Shown: positions 26,262 through 35,444 of the stretch, one piece after another
Layout: each line of letters begins with the position of its first letter
How positions within the stretch are numbered: position 1 is the first letter of the stretch
Source of the DNA: JBIYSM02 sp044759095
Lineage (GTDB): Bacteria > Bacillota > Bacilli > Brevibacillales > Brevibacillaceae
DNA length: 64,000 nt
Reading direction: 5' to 3'
Assembly (NCBI RefSeq): GCF_044759095.2
Contig: NZ_JBIYSM020000001.1
Location: 124,001 to 188,000, forward strand
Notes under the pieces: generated by a model
Told to the model about the DNA's origin: nothing
Databases searched by the model: none
Seen by the model: the letters and a program-made list of their open reading frames with translations, nothing else
Position numbers and translations under genes: made by a program

Positions 26262-27170
26262 ATGGACAAAGTCAGCCTTACCGCATTGATATCTGCCTAC
26301 TCCCGTGCCTATCATGCCAAACACGATACCCCAAAGATCTTTGATGACTTTCTCGCCGGTCAAATGCTTACGGAGGAAGAATTCACGAATCTGGGACGGA
26401 ATCTGGCGCTGGCGCTTCCTTTTTTTGATCCTGAAAGCGCTGCGTCGTGCCCGGATCAGGAGAGAGCCTTGGCATTGGTCATGCGAGCCCAAAGCACTTC
26501 CATCACGATCAGCCGTGCGCGTTATACGGAGGACAGCCTGGAAACAGCCGTCAAGCAGGGCGTGCAGCAGTATGTGATCCTCGGGGCTGGGATGGATACG
26601 TTTGCGTTTCGGAGACCGGAGATGGCAAGGCAGCTTCGGGTGTTTGAGGTCGACCATCCGGCCACGCAAGCGTTAAAGCGTCACCGTCTCGCTGAGCTGG
26701 GCTGGGAACATCCGGAGCAGCTGCACTTCGTTCCGGTGGATTTCACGAAAGAGAGCCTGGTTGCGGCACTCAAGCATTCCTCGTATGAATCGCATACTGC
26801 AAGCTTCTTTAGCTGGTTAGGGGTCACCTATTATCTGTCACGCGACGTGGTGTTCGACATGTTGCGTTCGATTGCCGGCATCGCACCGGCCGGCAGCGCC
26901 ATCGTTTTCGATTATCTGGATACGGACGCATTTGTTCCCGAGAGAGCGGCTGTACGGGTAAAACGGATGCAGGAGGCTGTGCGTCGGTCGGGCGAGCCGA
27001 TGCAAACGGGCTTTGACCCGTCCACGCTGGCCGCAGATCTTGCGCGTATCGGTTTGCGTCTCCAGGAGAACCTGAGTCCAGCCGAGATCCAGGATCGCTA
27101 CTTTCAGGGCCGCACGGACGGCTATCGCGCGTTTGAGCATGTGCACTTTGCGTGGGCAGTGGTCGAATAG
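26262..27170 (+). CDS. SAM-dependent methyltransferase, leucine carboxyl methyltransferase-like family
   Basis: This 302-residue enzyme is of the PF04072/TIGR00027 type, members of which often methylate polyketides or other small molecules. Signatures are MRAQSTSITISRARYTED, the SAM loop YVILGAGMDTFAFRRP, and FEVDHPATQALKRHR. FSWLGVTYYLSRD is the later conserved block. The ATG at 26262 follows AAGGAGG by 7 nt. No biosynthetic genes are adjacent, so the substrate is unknown. Confidence 0.85.
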   Translation: MDKVSLTALISAYSRAYHAKHDTPKIFDDFLAGQMLTEEEFTNLGRNLALALPFFDPESAASCPDQERALALVMRAQSTSITISRARYTEDSLETAVKQGVQQYVILGAGMDTFAFRRPEMARQLRVFEVDHPATQALKRHRLAELGWEHPEQLHFVPVDFTKESLVAALKHSSYESHTASFFSWLGVTYYLSRDVVFDMLRSIAGIAPAGSAIVFDYLDTDAFVPERAAVRVKRMQEAVRRSGEPMQTGFDPSTLAADLARIGLRLQENLSPAEIQDRYFQGRTDGYRAFEHVHFAWAVVE

Positions 27171-27211
27171 GTACAATAGGACTAACGACTTTGTCCAAAA
27201 GGAGTTCACCT

Positions 27212-28702
27212 ATGGCGACGTTACTGATCGCAGACCGCGACCCAAACGAACGGACAGGGATCGGCTGGCTGGTCTCCTCGTATGCCATTCCCTTTGACCG
27301 AATCCTGACGGCGGGTTCCATGCCGGAGACGGTACAACTGCTGGAGTCCGAAGCGCCGGATGTCATCTGCATCGAGCTGGACATGATTCCCAAAGACGGC
27401 TGGGATCGTCTCAAACAGCTGGCCAGGCGGTTTAAGCCGACTGTCATCGTTACGACGGCAGAAGCCACGTTTGAGCGGGCAATGCAGGGCATTGAGCTGA
27501 ACGCCAGCGATTTGTGGATCAAACCGCAATCTCCCGACCACATCAGACGTGTGTTGACCCGCTGCTGTCGAACGGTTGGGCAAAGCAGGGGGGAGGCGGA
27601 ACAGGCAGTGGAACCGAAACAGCCGGCCCTTTCCTACCGGTCGCTGTTTCTTCCCCAGGAGGCGTCAGGCGGCCACCTGCAATTGATGCTGTTGCAGCTG
27701 GAAAATCCGAAACAGCATCCGCTGCTGTTATCGTTTCTCGACGAATTTCCGTTCCTGGAGGCTCCGGTTTTGCTGCCGCTCAGCGATTTGATCGTCTGCG
27801 TCTTTTCCCTCGCAGGTGAACAGCCTGCGCAGCGGTTGAAGCAGCTGGGAAAACGACTGCTGGCAGAGTGGGAGGCCGACCATGCCGAGCCGCTCTCGCT
27901 GGTTGTCTACGACTCACATGATCCGTCCATCTCGCTGAACCAGAAGTACCTGCATGCCAGACAGGCGCTGGAGATCCGCTTTTTCAAAGGTTACCGGCAA
28001 ATATCCGTCGTCGAAGACAAAGTGGACTGGGTGATGATCGACCCGTTTTTGACCCCGGCGGAGCAGCGGACGTGGATTGACATGTTGAATGACGCGGACA
28101 GGGAGAAAATCAAGCAGTGGATGTACCAGCAATTCCTCAACAAGGAAGAACCGTACCCTGAACCGGGGTTGCTGCGTATCAGGCTCACCAGCATATTGGC
28201 CCAGGTGCGTCGATTTATGAAGTCGTACTTCCTGGACCAAGGGGCGTTGGAAGAGCGCTACCACCGCGTCTTTGAAACGATCTTGTACAATCCGATACTC
28301 TACCGCATCGTTCAGGAGTTTTTGCTGTTTTTGTACGAAGTCATGGATTCAGCCAAAATGCATCAGGAGAACGCCCGCGCAGACGTGATCGAGCAGGCAA
28401 TCCGCTATATGGAAGAACATTTTCGCAATCCCGAATTGCGACTGGAGGATGTGGCCCGCCACGTGGACCGAAGTCCTGCCTATTTCAGCTCGCTCCTGTC
28501 GAAAAAGCAGGGAAGCTCGTATCGCCAGCTGCTGACGGCGATCCGGGTCAAAGAAGCGCAGCGGCTCTTGCTGGATACCAAATGGCCGGTGCAGGAAATC
28601 GCGGAAAAGACGGGATTTGTCAACGGCAACTACTTTAGCAAGATTTTCAAGGAAAAAACGGGGACAACCCCACGTTCATTTCGAAATCGTAAAAAAGAAT
28701 AA
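27212..28702 (+). CDS. AraC-family regulator with degenerate receiver domain
   Basis: The N-terminal about 120 residues are a response-regulator receiver fold. Acidic pocket residues Asp8 and Asp10 (IADRDPNE) and the Lys of LWIKP are kept. At the phosphorylation position the usual Asp is Glu55 (VICIELDM), which suggests a phosphorylation-independent or locked state. The middle is an uncharacterised YesN-like linker. The C-terminal about 100 residues are an AraC DNA-binding domain (LEDVARHVDRSPAYFSSLL). No histidine kinase gene is adjacent. It lies 160 nt upstream of hutU, so hut control is possible but unproven. The start at 27212 follows AAAGGAG. Confidence 0.85.
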   Translation: MATLLIADRDPNERTGIGWLVSSYAIPFDRILTAGSMPETVQLLESEAPDVICIELDMIPKDGWDRLKQLARRFKPTVIVTTAEATFERAMQGIELNASDLWIKPQSPDHIRRVLTRCCRTVGQSRGEAEQAVEPKQPALSYRSLFLPQEASGGHLQLMLLQLENPKQHPLLLSFLDEFPFLEAPVLLPLSDLIVCVFSLAGEQPAQRLKQLGKRLLAEWEADHAEPLSLVVYDSHDPSISLNQKYLHARQALEIRFFKGYRQISVVEDKVDWVMIDPFLTPAEQRTWIDMLNDADREKIKQWMYQQFLNKEEPYPEPGLLRIRLTSILAQVRRFMKSYFLDQGALEERYHRVFETILYNPILYRIVQEFLLFLYEVMDSAKMHQENARADVIEQAIRYMEEHFRNPELRLEDVARHVDRSPAYFSSLLSKKQGSSYRQLLTAIRVKEAQRLLLDTKWPVQEIAEKTGFVNGNYFSKIFKEKTGTTPRSFRNRKKE

Positions 28703-28729
28703 AAACCGAAAGAAAGGATAAGTTTTTCG

Positions 28730-28743
28730 CGCAAGCGTTTTCC
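28730..28743 (+). promoter_or_regulatory. Candidate CcpA (cre) site upstream of hutU
   Basis: CGCAAGCGTTTTCC fits the catabolite-responsive element TGNAANCGNWNNCA except at the first and last bases. It lies 120 bp before hutU. CcpA control of hut genes is known in Bacillus, so the position makes sense, but the match is imperfect. Confidence 0.4.
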
Positions 28744-28781
28744 GATCTGCTTTTTGATGCGTAAATAATGAGAAAAATTCG

Positions 28782-28819
28782 AAAAACAGCCGCCTGTTTT
28801 CAAAAGCGGCTGTTTTTTA
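28782..28819 (+). terminator. Intrinsic terminator or attenuator in front of hutU
   Basis: AAAAACAGCCGC pairs with GCGGCTGTTTTTT, a strong stem with a T-run, 45 nt before the hutU start. It may simply end the AraC gene, or act as an attenuator if the hut promoter lies upstream of it. In Bacillus a hut terminator is read through with HutP; no hutP gene is seen here. Confidence 0.75.
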
Positions 28820-28863
28820 TACTCATGAGTAAGCAAGAACATTCGGAAAAAGCAGGTGAAATC

Positions 28864-30540
28864 ATGACGAAAACGCAAACCATACAAGACCTGATCCAAC
28901 AATACTCCGGAACCAAGCTGCACGCAAAAGGCTGGATCCAGGAAGCTGCCCTGCGGATGCTCTTGAACAACCTGAATCCCGACGTGGCAGAGCACCCGGA
29001 AAATCTGGTTGTATACGGCGGGATCGGCAAGGCGGCGCGCGACTGGGAGTGCTTTGAAACGATCGTGGAAACGCTTGCCAAACTGGAGAGTGACGAGACG
29101 CTGCTGGTTCAATCGGGCAAGCCGGTTGCCGTATTCAAGACCCATGCGGATGCGCCGCGCGTACTGCTTGCCAACTCCAACCTGGTGCCAGCCTGGGCCA
29201 ACTGGAATCACTTCCACGAGCTGGACAAAAAAGGCCTGATGATGTACGGACAGATGACCGCGGGCAGCTGGATTTACATCGGCAGCCAGGGGATCGTGCA
29301 GGGCACGTACGAAACGTTTGCGGAGTGCGCCCGTCAGCACTTCGAGGGTACACTTGCCGGCACCATCACGGTTACGGCCGGCCTGGGGGGGATGGGTGGA
29401 GCACAACCGCTCGCCGTCACGCTCAACGGCGGAGTCAGCATCAACATCGAAGTGGATCGCACTCGGATCCAGCGCCGTTTGGACACACGCTACCTGGATA
29501 TCATGACGGAAAGCCTGGACGAAGCGATCCAGATGGCACAAGAGGCCAAGCGCGAGAAGAAAGGGATCTCGATCGGTCTATTGGGCAACGCTCCGGAAGT
29601 TCTGAACCAAATGCTCGAGCGCGGATTTATTCCGGACGTGCTGACGGACCAAACTTCTTCACACGACCCGCTGAACGGCTACATCCCCGTGGGCATGAGC
29701 CTGGAAGAAGCTGCCGAGCTGCGTAAAATAGATCCGCAAGCCTACGTGGCAAAATCAAAGGCGAGTATCGCCGAGCATGTACGCGCCATGTTGAACATGC
29801 AAGAACGCGGAGCGGTCACCTTCGACTACGGCAACAACATCCGGCAGGTGGCCAAGGACGAGGGCGTCGAGGATGCATTCAACTTCCCGGGCTTCGTACC
29901 TGCATACATCCGCCCGCAGTTCTGCGAAGGCAAGGGGCCATTCCGCTGGGCGGCGCTTTCCGGTGATCCGGAAGACATCTACAAGACCGACGAAGTGATC
30001 CTGCGCGAATTCAGCTCCAACACCCGACTATGCAACTGGATCCGCATGGCCCAAGAGCGCATTCAGTTCCAGGGTCTGCCCGCTCGCATCTGCTGGCTGG
30101 GCTACGGCGAACGGGCACGCTTCGGCAAGATCATCAATGACATGGTGGCTCGCGGTGAACTGAAGGCACCGATCGTCATCGGCCGCGACCACCTGGATTC
30201 CGGATCCGTGGCGTCGCCGAACCGCGAAACGGAAGCAATGAAGGACGGCAGCGACGCTGTAGCGGACTGGCCGATCCTGAACGCGCTCATCAACGCCGTA
30301 GGCGGGGCAAGCTGGGTTTCTGTTCACCACGGCGGGGGCGTCGGTATGGGCTACTCCCTGCACGCCGGCATGGTGATCGTCGCTGACGGTACCGAAGAAG
30401 CGGCAAAACGCCTGGAACGCGTACTGACTACCGACCCGGGGATGGGAATCGTCCGTCATGCTGATGCCGGGTACGATCTTGCCGTGAAAACCGCCAAGGA
30501 GAAAGGCGTGCACATCCCCATGCTGAAGGGTGGATGTTAG
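28864..30540 (+). CDS. hutU: Urocanate hydratase
   Basis: This NAD-dependent enzyme converts urocanate to imidazolonepropionate in histidine breakdown. The family motif around the catalytic Cys is seen in ARICWLGYGERARFG near residue 405. Other marks are YGGIGKAARDWECFE, TAGLGGMGGAQPLA (NAD site), and VSVHHGGGVGMGYS. It has 558 residues from ATG 28864, which follows GCAGGTGA. The frame is open to 28768 but crosses the terminator hairpin. It leads hutU-hutI-hutG; hutH (histidase) is not in the window. Confidence 0.96.
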   Translation: MTKTQTIQDLIQQYSGTKLHAKGWIQEAALRMLLNNLNPDVAEHPENLVVYGGIGKAARDWECFETIVETLAKLESDETLLVQSGKPVAVFKTHADAPRVLLANSNLVPAWANWNHFHELDKKGLMMYGQMTAGSWIYIGSQGIVQGTYETFAECARQHFEGTLAGTITVTAGLGGMGGAQPLAVTLNGGVSINIEVDRTRIQRRLDTRYLDIMTESLDEAIQMAQEAKREKKGISIGLLGNAPEVLNQMLERGFIPDVLTDQTSSHDPLNGYIPVGMSLEEAAELRKIDPQAYVAKSKASIAEHVRAMLNMQERGAVTFDYGNNIRQVAKDEGVEDAFNFPGFVPAYIRPQFCEGKGPFRWAALSGDPEDIYKTDEVILREFSSNTRLCNWIRMAQERIQFQGLPARICWLGYGERARFGKIINDMVARGELKAPIVIGRDHLDSGSVASPNRETEAMKDGSDAVADWPILNALINAVGGASWVSVHHGGGVGMGYSLHAGMVIVADGTEEAAKRLERVLTTDPGMGIVRHADAGYDLAVKTAKEKGVHIPMLKGGC

Positions 30541-30552
30541 AAAGGAGACGCC

Positions 30553-31836
30553 ATGAACAAGCAGACGAAACCCGTATTCATCCGGAACGCAAGCCAACTG
30601 GTTTCGCTTGCGGGAGGCTCGGAAGCGCCGCTCGTTGGAAAGCGAATGGGAGAGCTTGGGATCATTGAAAACGGCAGTGTATGGCTGGAAGACGGCATCA
30701 TTCGCGCTGTCGGCCGCGATGATGAACTGGCGGAAGTGTACCGAGATCGGCTGCAGGAAGCGGAAATCATACATGCTTCAGGCAGGCTCGTCACCCCTGG
30801 ACTGGTTGATCCGCACACGCATCTGGTCCATGCGGGAACCCGCGAAAACGAATTTCATATGCGGCTGCAGGGTGCCACCTACATGGAAATCATGAACAAC
30901 GGCGGGGGAATTCACGCCACCACGTCCGCTACCCGCAAGGCCGATCACGAAACCCTGTTTGCACAGAGCAAAAAGCGTCTTGATCAGTTCCTGCTGCACG
31001 GCGTAACGACAGTGGAAGCAAAAAGCGGGTATGGCCTGACGCTCGAAGACGAGATCAAGCAGCTGGAAGTGGCCAAACAGCTCAACGAGCAGCACGCCGT
31101 TGACATCGTCAGCACGTTTATGGGGGCCCATGCCGTACCGAAGGAGTTCAAGGAGAATCCTGATCGCTTCGTCGAGCTGGTGATCGAGGAGATGATCCCG
31201 GAGGTGGCGAGACGCGGCCTGGCTGAATTCAACGACGTCTTCTGCGAGCGGGGCGTATTTACCCCGGAGCAGTCGAAGCGCATACTCGAGGCAGGTGTGA
31301 AGCACGGCCTGCTGCCGAAAATTCACGCAGACGAAATTGAACCGTACGAAGGAGCGGAGCTCGCCGCTGACATCGGGGCCGTTTCCGCAGACCATCTGCT
31401 TCGGGCCTCTGACAACGGCATCAGGATGATGGCGGAAAAAGGCGTGATCGCCGTCCTGCTTCCGGGTACCGCCTTCTTCCTGATGGCCGAGTCGGCCAAT
31501 GGGCGGAAAATGATCGACGCCGGTGTGCCGGTCGCGATCTCCACCGACTGCAATCCAGGGTCATCTCCGACGGTTTCCCTGCCGCTGATCATGAATCTTA
31601 GCTGCCTGAAAATGGGGATGACTCCCGCAGAAGCGCTCGCCGGCGCTACGATCAATGCGGCCCATGCAATCAAGCGGGGCCATGAGATCGGCAGTATCGA
31701 GCCGGGGAAAAAGGCGGACATTGCGATCTTTGACGTACCCAACTACCTGGTGCTGCAGTATCGCTACGGCGTGAACCACGTGCATACCGTGATCAAGGCG
31801 GGCGTGAAGGTCGTGGACGGAGGGCGTTTGGCGTGA
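30553..31836 (+). CDS. hutI: Imidazolonepropionase
   Basis: This metal-dependent amidohydrolase opens imidazolonepropionate to N-formimino-glutamate. The HxH metal motif is in LVDPHTHLVHAG, with later ligands in VSTFMGAHAVP, KIHADEIEP and STDCNPGSSP. It has 427 residues, full length. AAAGGAG lies 6 nt before the ATG, 12 nt after hutU. The stop overlaps the hutG start. Confidence 0.96.
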   Translation: MNKQTKPVFIRNASQLVSLAGGSEAPLVGKRMGELGIIENGSVWLEDGIIRAVGRDDELAEVYRDRLQEAEIIHASGRLVTPGLVDPHTHLVHAGTRENEFHMRLQGATYMEIMNNGGGIHATTSATRKADHETLFAQSKKRLDQFLLHGVTTVEAKSGYGLTLEDEIKQLEVAKQLNEQHAVDIVSTFMGAHAVPKEFKENPDRFVELVIEEMIPEVARRGLAEFNDVFCERGVFTPEQSKRILEAGVKHGLLPKIHADEIEPYEGAELAADIGAVSADHLLRASDNGIRMMAEKGVIAVLLPGTAFFLMAESANGRKMIDAGVPVAISTDCNPGSSPTVSLPLIMNLSCLKMGMTPAEALAGATINAAHAIKRGHEIGSIEPGKKADIAIFDVPNYLVLQYRYGVNHVHTVIKAGVKVVDGGRLA

Positions 31837-32831
31837 AGGCATATCCGTATCCATTGCTCAAACCGCCAAGCTTTGTCTGGGACAAAAGCGCCGTCCCCGC
31901 GGAACCAAAGGTAAACGAGTGGATCCAGACGCTTGACCCCACGCAAGCGGAAGCATACGACTGGACGCGGTACGACGTCGCCATTCTCGGCGTACCGCTC
32001 TCCCGTTCGTCCATCTCCGCCTCGGCGGCCAGCGAAAATCCGGACGCGCTCCGCAGGGCATGGAAGTATTTTACCACCTACAATCTGGACTGCGACGAAG
32101 ATCTGTCCGATCTACGCGTCGTCGATCTGGGAGACGTCCGTCAGAACGTGACGGATATCCAGCAGTGCCATCGGAACATTCGGGAAGCGATGTTCCACAT
32201 GCGGACCCATCATCCCCATATGATGCCGGTGTCCATGGGAGGAGACCACTCCATCACCGCCATGCTGGTCAAGGGCTGGAATGACGCACACCCACAGGAA
32301 CGCATAGGCATCCTCCAGATGGACACCCACTTTGACCTGCGGGATTTGACGGACAACGGGCCAAGCAACGGCACTCCGATTCGCAATCTGATTGAGAGCG
32401 GCGTGGTCAAAGGTGAGGACGTCCACAACATCGGGCTCCACGGCTTTTTCAACGCCCGGTCCCTCAAAACGTACGCTGATGAAGTCGGGGTGCGCTATAC
32501 CACCATGCAGCAGGCGCGGAAGCGGGGACTCGAGCCAACCGTCAGAAAGGCGCTGGAACAGCTTGCAGCAAAAGTGGATACCATCTATGTTACCGTGGAC
32601 ATGGACGTGCTCGACATCAGTTACGGTCCTGGCGTTCCCGCCTCCACACCGGGAGGCATGCGCAGCGACGAATTGTTTGAAGCTGTTTACCTCGCGGGGA
32701 AACACCCGAAAGTGAAAGCGATGGATCTGGTCTGTCTTGATCCGTTTAAGGACAGAGGAGAAGCCACCGTCAAAACGGCGGTCCACACCATGCTTACGTT
32801 TCTCACGGGATTCAAACAGAGAGAGAAATAA
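31833..32831 (+). CDS. hutG: Formimidoylglutamase (ureohydrolase family)
   Basis: This is an arginase/agmatinase-fold enzyme with the Mn ligands GGDHS (residue 130 area), DTHFD and VDMDVLD. The hut context points to hydrolysis of formiminoglutamate to glutamate and formamide. The start is GTG, overlapping the hutI stop as GTGA. It has 332 residues. An agmatinase or other guanidino-hydrolase role is possible on motifs alone, but the translational coupling to hutI supports hutG. Confidence 0.88.
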   Translation: MKAYPYPLLKPPSFVWDKSAVPAEPKVNEWIQTLDPTQAEAYDWTRYDVAILGVPLSRSSISASAASENPDALRRAWKYFTTYNLDCDEDLSDLRVVDLGDVRQNVTDIQQCHRNIREAMFHMRTHHPHMMPVSMGGDHSITAMLVKGWNDAHPQERIGILQMDTHFDLRDLTDNGPSNGTPIRNLIESGVVKGEDVHNIGLHGFFNARSLKTYADEVGVRYTTMQQARKRGLEPTVRKALEQLAAKVDTIYVTVDMDVLDISYGPGVPASTPGGMRSDELFEAVYLAGKHPKVKAMDLVCLDPFKDRGEATVKTAVHTMLTFLTGFKQREK

Positions 32832-32890
32832 AGAATGATCGGATAGGACCGGGTGGGAAACGACTTTGAAGTCAAAGGGGGATATTGAAA

Positions 32891-34234
32891 ATGGCTGCAC
32901 CAAGTCCGGAAAGCCTGGCGAGAACAGAGCAGAAGCCAGCCTATTATACTTCTGCCAATGCATGGAAGTTTATCGTGTTCAGTCTCGTCGGCATTTTTAT
33001 GTTTTTTATCCCGATTACCGCAGGCACGACGTCGTCGATTCCGCTTGACCATGTTGTCAGCTGGATTCGGGCATCCGTTCCTTCTCTGATTCCACTCTAT
33101 GCCCTCTTGGTGATCCTGCTGGGAGCCGTTTACCCGTTTGTGACCAAAAGCTGGAACAAAAGCAAGGTCAACATGGCATTCTCCGTGCTGAAAGTGCTCG
33201 GTGTCGTTGTGGCTCTGATGATTTACCTGAAAATAGGTCCTGCCTGGCTGATGGACAAAAACATGGGACCGTTCCTGTTTGAAAAGCTGGTCATTCCCGT
33301 GGGACTGGTGGTTCCCATTGGTTCCGTATTCCTCGCGCTGCTCGTTGGGTACGGTTTGATGGAATTCATCGGGGCGTTGGTACAACCGATCATGCGTCCG
33401 ATTTGGAAGACGCCTGGCCGCTCCGCGGTCGATGCGGTTGCCTCATTCGTTGGAAGCTATTCGATTGGTCTGTTGATTACCAACCGGGTGTTCAAGGAAG
33501 GCAAGTACACCGCAAAAGAAGCGGCGATCATCGCGACCGGCTTCTCCACCGTGTCCGCCACGTTTATGATTGTCATTGCCAAAACTCTCGGTCTCATGGA
33601 GATCTGGAACCTGTATTTCTGGGTATCGCTGGTCATCACGTTCCTGGTGACAGCTGTAACGGTCCGACTCTGGCCGCTGAGCAAGATGAGCGACGAGTAT
33701 TATGACGGCAAGGGAGATCCCGAGGAAGTCATCACGGAAAAGCGTCTGCAGCATGCCTGGAAAGAGGCCATGCTGACTGCGGACAAATCTCCCGGACTGG
33801 GTAAGAACATATGGACAAATCTGCGCGACGGGTTTGTCATGACGATGAGCATCCTGCCGTCCATCATGTCCGTCGGTCTGCTCGGTCTCGTGCTGGCAGA
33901 GTTTACCCCGATTTTTGACATCGTCGGGTATATTTTCTATCCGATCACCCTGCTTCTGCAGATCCCGGAACCGCTGCTTGCCGCAAAAGCATCCGCAATC
34001 GAAATCGCGGAGATGTTCCTGCCGGCACTGCTGGTGGCCGAAGCACCGCTCGTCACCAAATTCATCATCGCCGTGGTATCCGTGTCGTCCGTTCTGTTCT
34101 TCTCAGCCAGCATTCCCTGTATCCTCTCCACAGAAATTCCGATCAGTATTCCGCAGCTGCTCGTCATATGGTTCGAACGTACCGTGTTGACGCTGATCTT
34201 GGTCACACCGCTGGCGTATCTGTTGTTGCCGTGA
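32891..34234 (+). CDS. YjiH-type Gate-domain membrane protein, likely hut transporter
   Basis: This 447-residue protein has about ten membrane helices and the nucleoside-recognition (Gate) type repeat seen in YjiH proteins, for example FVGSYSIGLLITNRVFKEGKYTAKEAAIIATGFSTVSATFM. It follows hutG by 60 nt and is followed by a terminator. Import of histidine or urocanate is an inference from the operon. ATG 32891 is 10 nt after GGGGG; the TTG at 32885 is too close. Confidence 0.8.
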   Translation: MAAPSPESLARTEQKPAYYTSANAWKFIVFSLVGIFMFFIPITAGTTSSIPLDHVVSWIRASVPSLIPLYALLVILLGAVYPFVTKSWNKSKVNMAFSVLKVLGVVVALMIYLKIGPAWLMDKNMGPFLFEKLVIPVGLVVPIGSVFLALLVGYGLMEFIGALVQPIMRPIWKTPGRSAVDAVASFVGSYSIGLLITNRVFKEGKYTAKEAAIIATGFSTVSATFMIVIAKTLGLMEIWNLYFWVSLVITFLVTAVTVRLWPLSKMSDEYYDGKGDPEEVITEKRLQHAWKEAMLTADKSPGLGKNIWTNLRDGFVMTMSILPSIMSVGLLGLVLAEFTPIFDIVGYIFYPITLLLQIPEPLLAAKASAIEIAEMFLPALLVAEAPLVTKFIIAVVSVSSVLFFSASIPCILSTEIPISIPQLLVIWFERTVLTLILVTPLAYLLLP

Positions 34235-34238
34235 GCTT

Positions 34239-34276
34239 GCCGACCCGCTGAATGTGCAGCGGGTCGGCATTTTTTC
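34239..34276 (+). terminator. Terminator of the hut operon
   Basis: GCCGACCCGCT and AGCGGGTCGGC form an 11-bp stem around GAATGTGC, followed by ATTTTTT. Confidence 0.92.
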
Positions 34277-34452
34277 TGTATATCAATGGAATGGTGTGGT
34301 AAACTGTGGAAATGTAAACTTCCTATCGTTTTCATGGAGCAGGAGGAGAGAGTGTGGCAAAACATGTTGCATCCTGCGCGGTATTGAAACGGGTACGTCC
34401 GCGCAGTCGGCGTGAGTAACTTCCATGTGCACCATTTGGAGGATGAAAAAGA

Positions 34453-34490
34453 CCAAAGGTAACCCGGTTTCAAAGCGCGGGTTACCTTTT
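34453..34490 (-). terminator. Terminator of the minus-strand YheC/D gene
   Basis: AAAGGTAACCCG and CGGGTTACCTTTT form a long stem overlapping the stop codon of the gene. The following minus-strand sequence GGTCTTTTTC is moderately T-rich. Confidence 0.7.
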
Positions 34491-35231
34491 CCGATTCCGG
34501 TTTTGTCGCCGATAGGCCAAGATGGTACGGTATATCCGCTTGTCTCTCATTTTGAGGAACAAGGTGATATCCGGAGTTAGGTTGGCTTCAATAATCCAGA
34601 CCCTGCCGCTGCTGTCGATGCCCATGTCCAAACCGAATACCCGTTGACTCGTGTAGTAGGTGGCCAACCGTCTGGCAGCCCGAAGTGCGACGCTTCGAAT
34701 CCTTCTGATGATAGCAGCTTGGGACAGACGGCATGCGCTGGAGAGGCGAATGGCGGTGCGAAGCGGCAGTACCTTTCCTTTGCTTCGCCCGATATTGGTG
34801 ACGATATAGCCGGGGCCCGCCACTTTGGCCAACATGCCGGTGATTACCCAATTCCCTCCGATTCTGCGCTGTACCATCACCCGGATGTCAAAGGGACGGC
34901 CGTTCACAGTCGCCAACGAAATGCCGCGCTGGACGATATAGCTCCTTTTCACCTTGCTGCGCACATGCGTATAGGTTCTGTTCAGACCTTTACATGTATG
35001 CCGCACTCGTCCATAGTGAACGGAGTACCGATTGTGCCCCTGAGAGGAGACCATGATCACACCGGCTCCTCTGCTGCCTGTCGACGGTTTCGCAACGACT
35101 TTCGAATATTTGCCGAGCAAACGGCTCATGTTCGCTAGTGCCAACGGGAGAGTTTCGGGCAATGCGGGATGCAGTGACGGCTCGCGGCGTAAAACCGCGT
35201 ACTTGGTATACTTGGTTTTACTTCTTGCCAA
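34482..35231 (-). CDS. YheC/YheD family ATP-grasp protein (A)
   Basis: This 249-residue protein is of the YheC/YheD family, ATP-grasp-like proteins found in spore-formers and linked to the spore coat; the reaction is unknown. Visible marks are VAKPSTGSRGAGVIMV (ATP-binding strand-loop), YIVQRGISLATVNGRPFDIRVMVQ, and a C-terminal GLDMGIDSSGRVWIIEANLTPD with metal-binding acidic residues. The protein is very basic. The start is TTG at 35231 with AAGGAG 10 nt upstream. It shares family and length with the protein at 36972-37709 but is not a recent duplicate. Confidence 0.85.
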   Translation of the reverse strand: MARSKTKYTKYAVLRREPSLHPALPETLPLALANMSRLLGKYSKVVAKPSTGSRGAGVIMVSSQGHNRYSVHYGRVRHTCKGLNRTYTHVRSKVKRSYIVQRGISLATVNGRPFDIRVMVQRRIGGNWVITGMLAKVAGPGYIVTNIGRSKGKVLPLRTAIRLSSACRLSQAAIIRRIRSVALRAARRLATYYTSQRVFGLDMGIDSSGRVWIIEANLTPDITLFLKMRDKRIYRTILAYRRQNRNRKR

Positions 35232-35395
35232 CAGGCACCAGCTCCTTACTGCCTGTAATAGATAAGCTGTTCATCTACTAAACTATGACTACATCTTCAG
35301 AAGGCTTTAGGAGGATGCCCTATTTTTTCAAAATAGGTTGGCACTCGCTACTTTACTCGTTGTCTTTTTTTTCTGTATACTGACAAGTAACATGA

Positions 35396-35410
35396 TTTCA
35401 TCTAATGAAA
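35396..35410. promoter_or_regulatory. Palindromic operator upstream of the IclR gene
   Basis: TTTCATCTAATGAAA is a perfect palindrome of 6-bp arms around CTA, 15 bp downstream of a TATACT box and 34 bp before the IclR start codon. A near copy, GTTTCATCTAGTGAAAC, lies in the aconitase leader (40588-40604). IclR-family regulators bind such TTTCA/TGAAA palindromes. Autoregulation is the simplest reading. Confidence 0.7.
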
Positions 35411-35444
35411 CGAACGGAGAGCATGAAAGAAGAGGTGCGGAACG

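Noticed and set aside
28825..28863. Upstream start for hutU at ATG 28825
   Set aside because: It lies at the end of the terminator T-run without a ribosome site; ATG 28864 has GCAGGTGA and matches family N-termini.
34333..34419. Short frames with a good ribosome site (GGAGGAGAGAGTG) after the hut terminator
   Set aside because: The possible peptides (17 or 21 residues) overlap in different frames, with no signal or known motif, and the stretch lies between two terminators; coding use cannot be supported.
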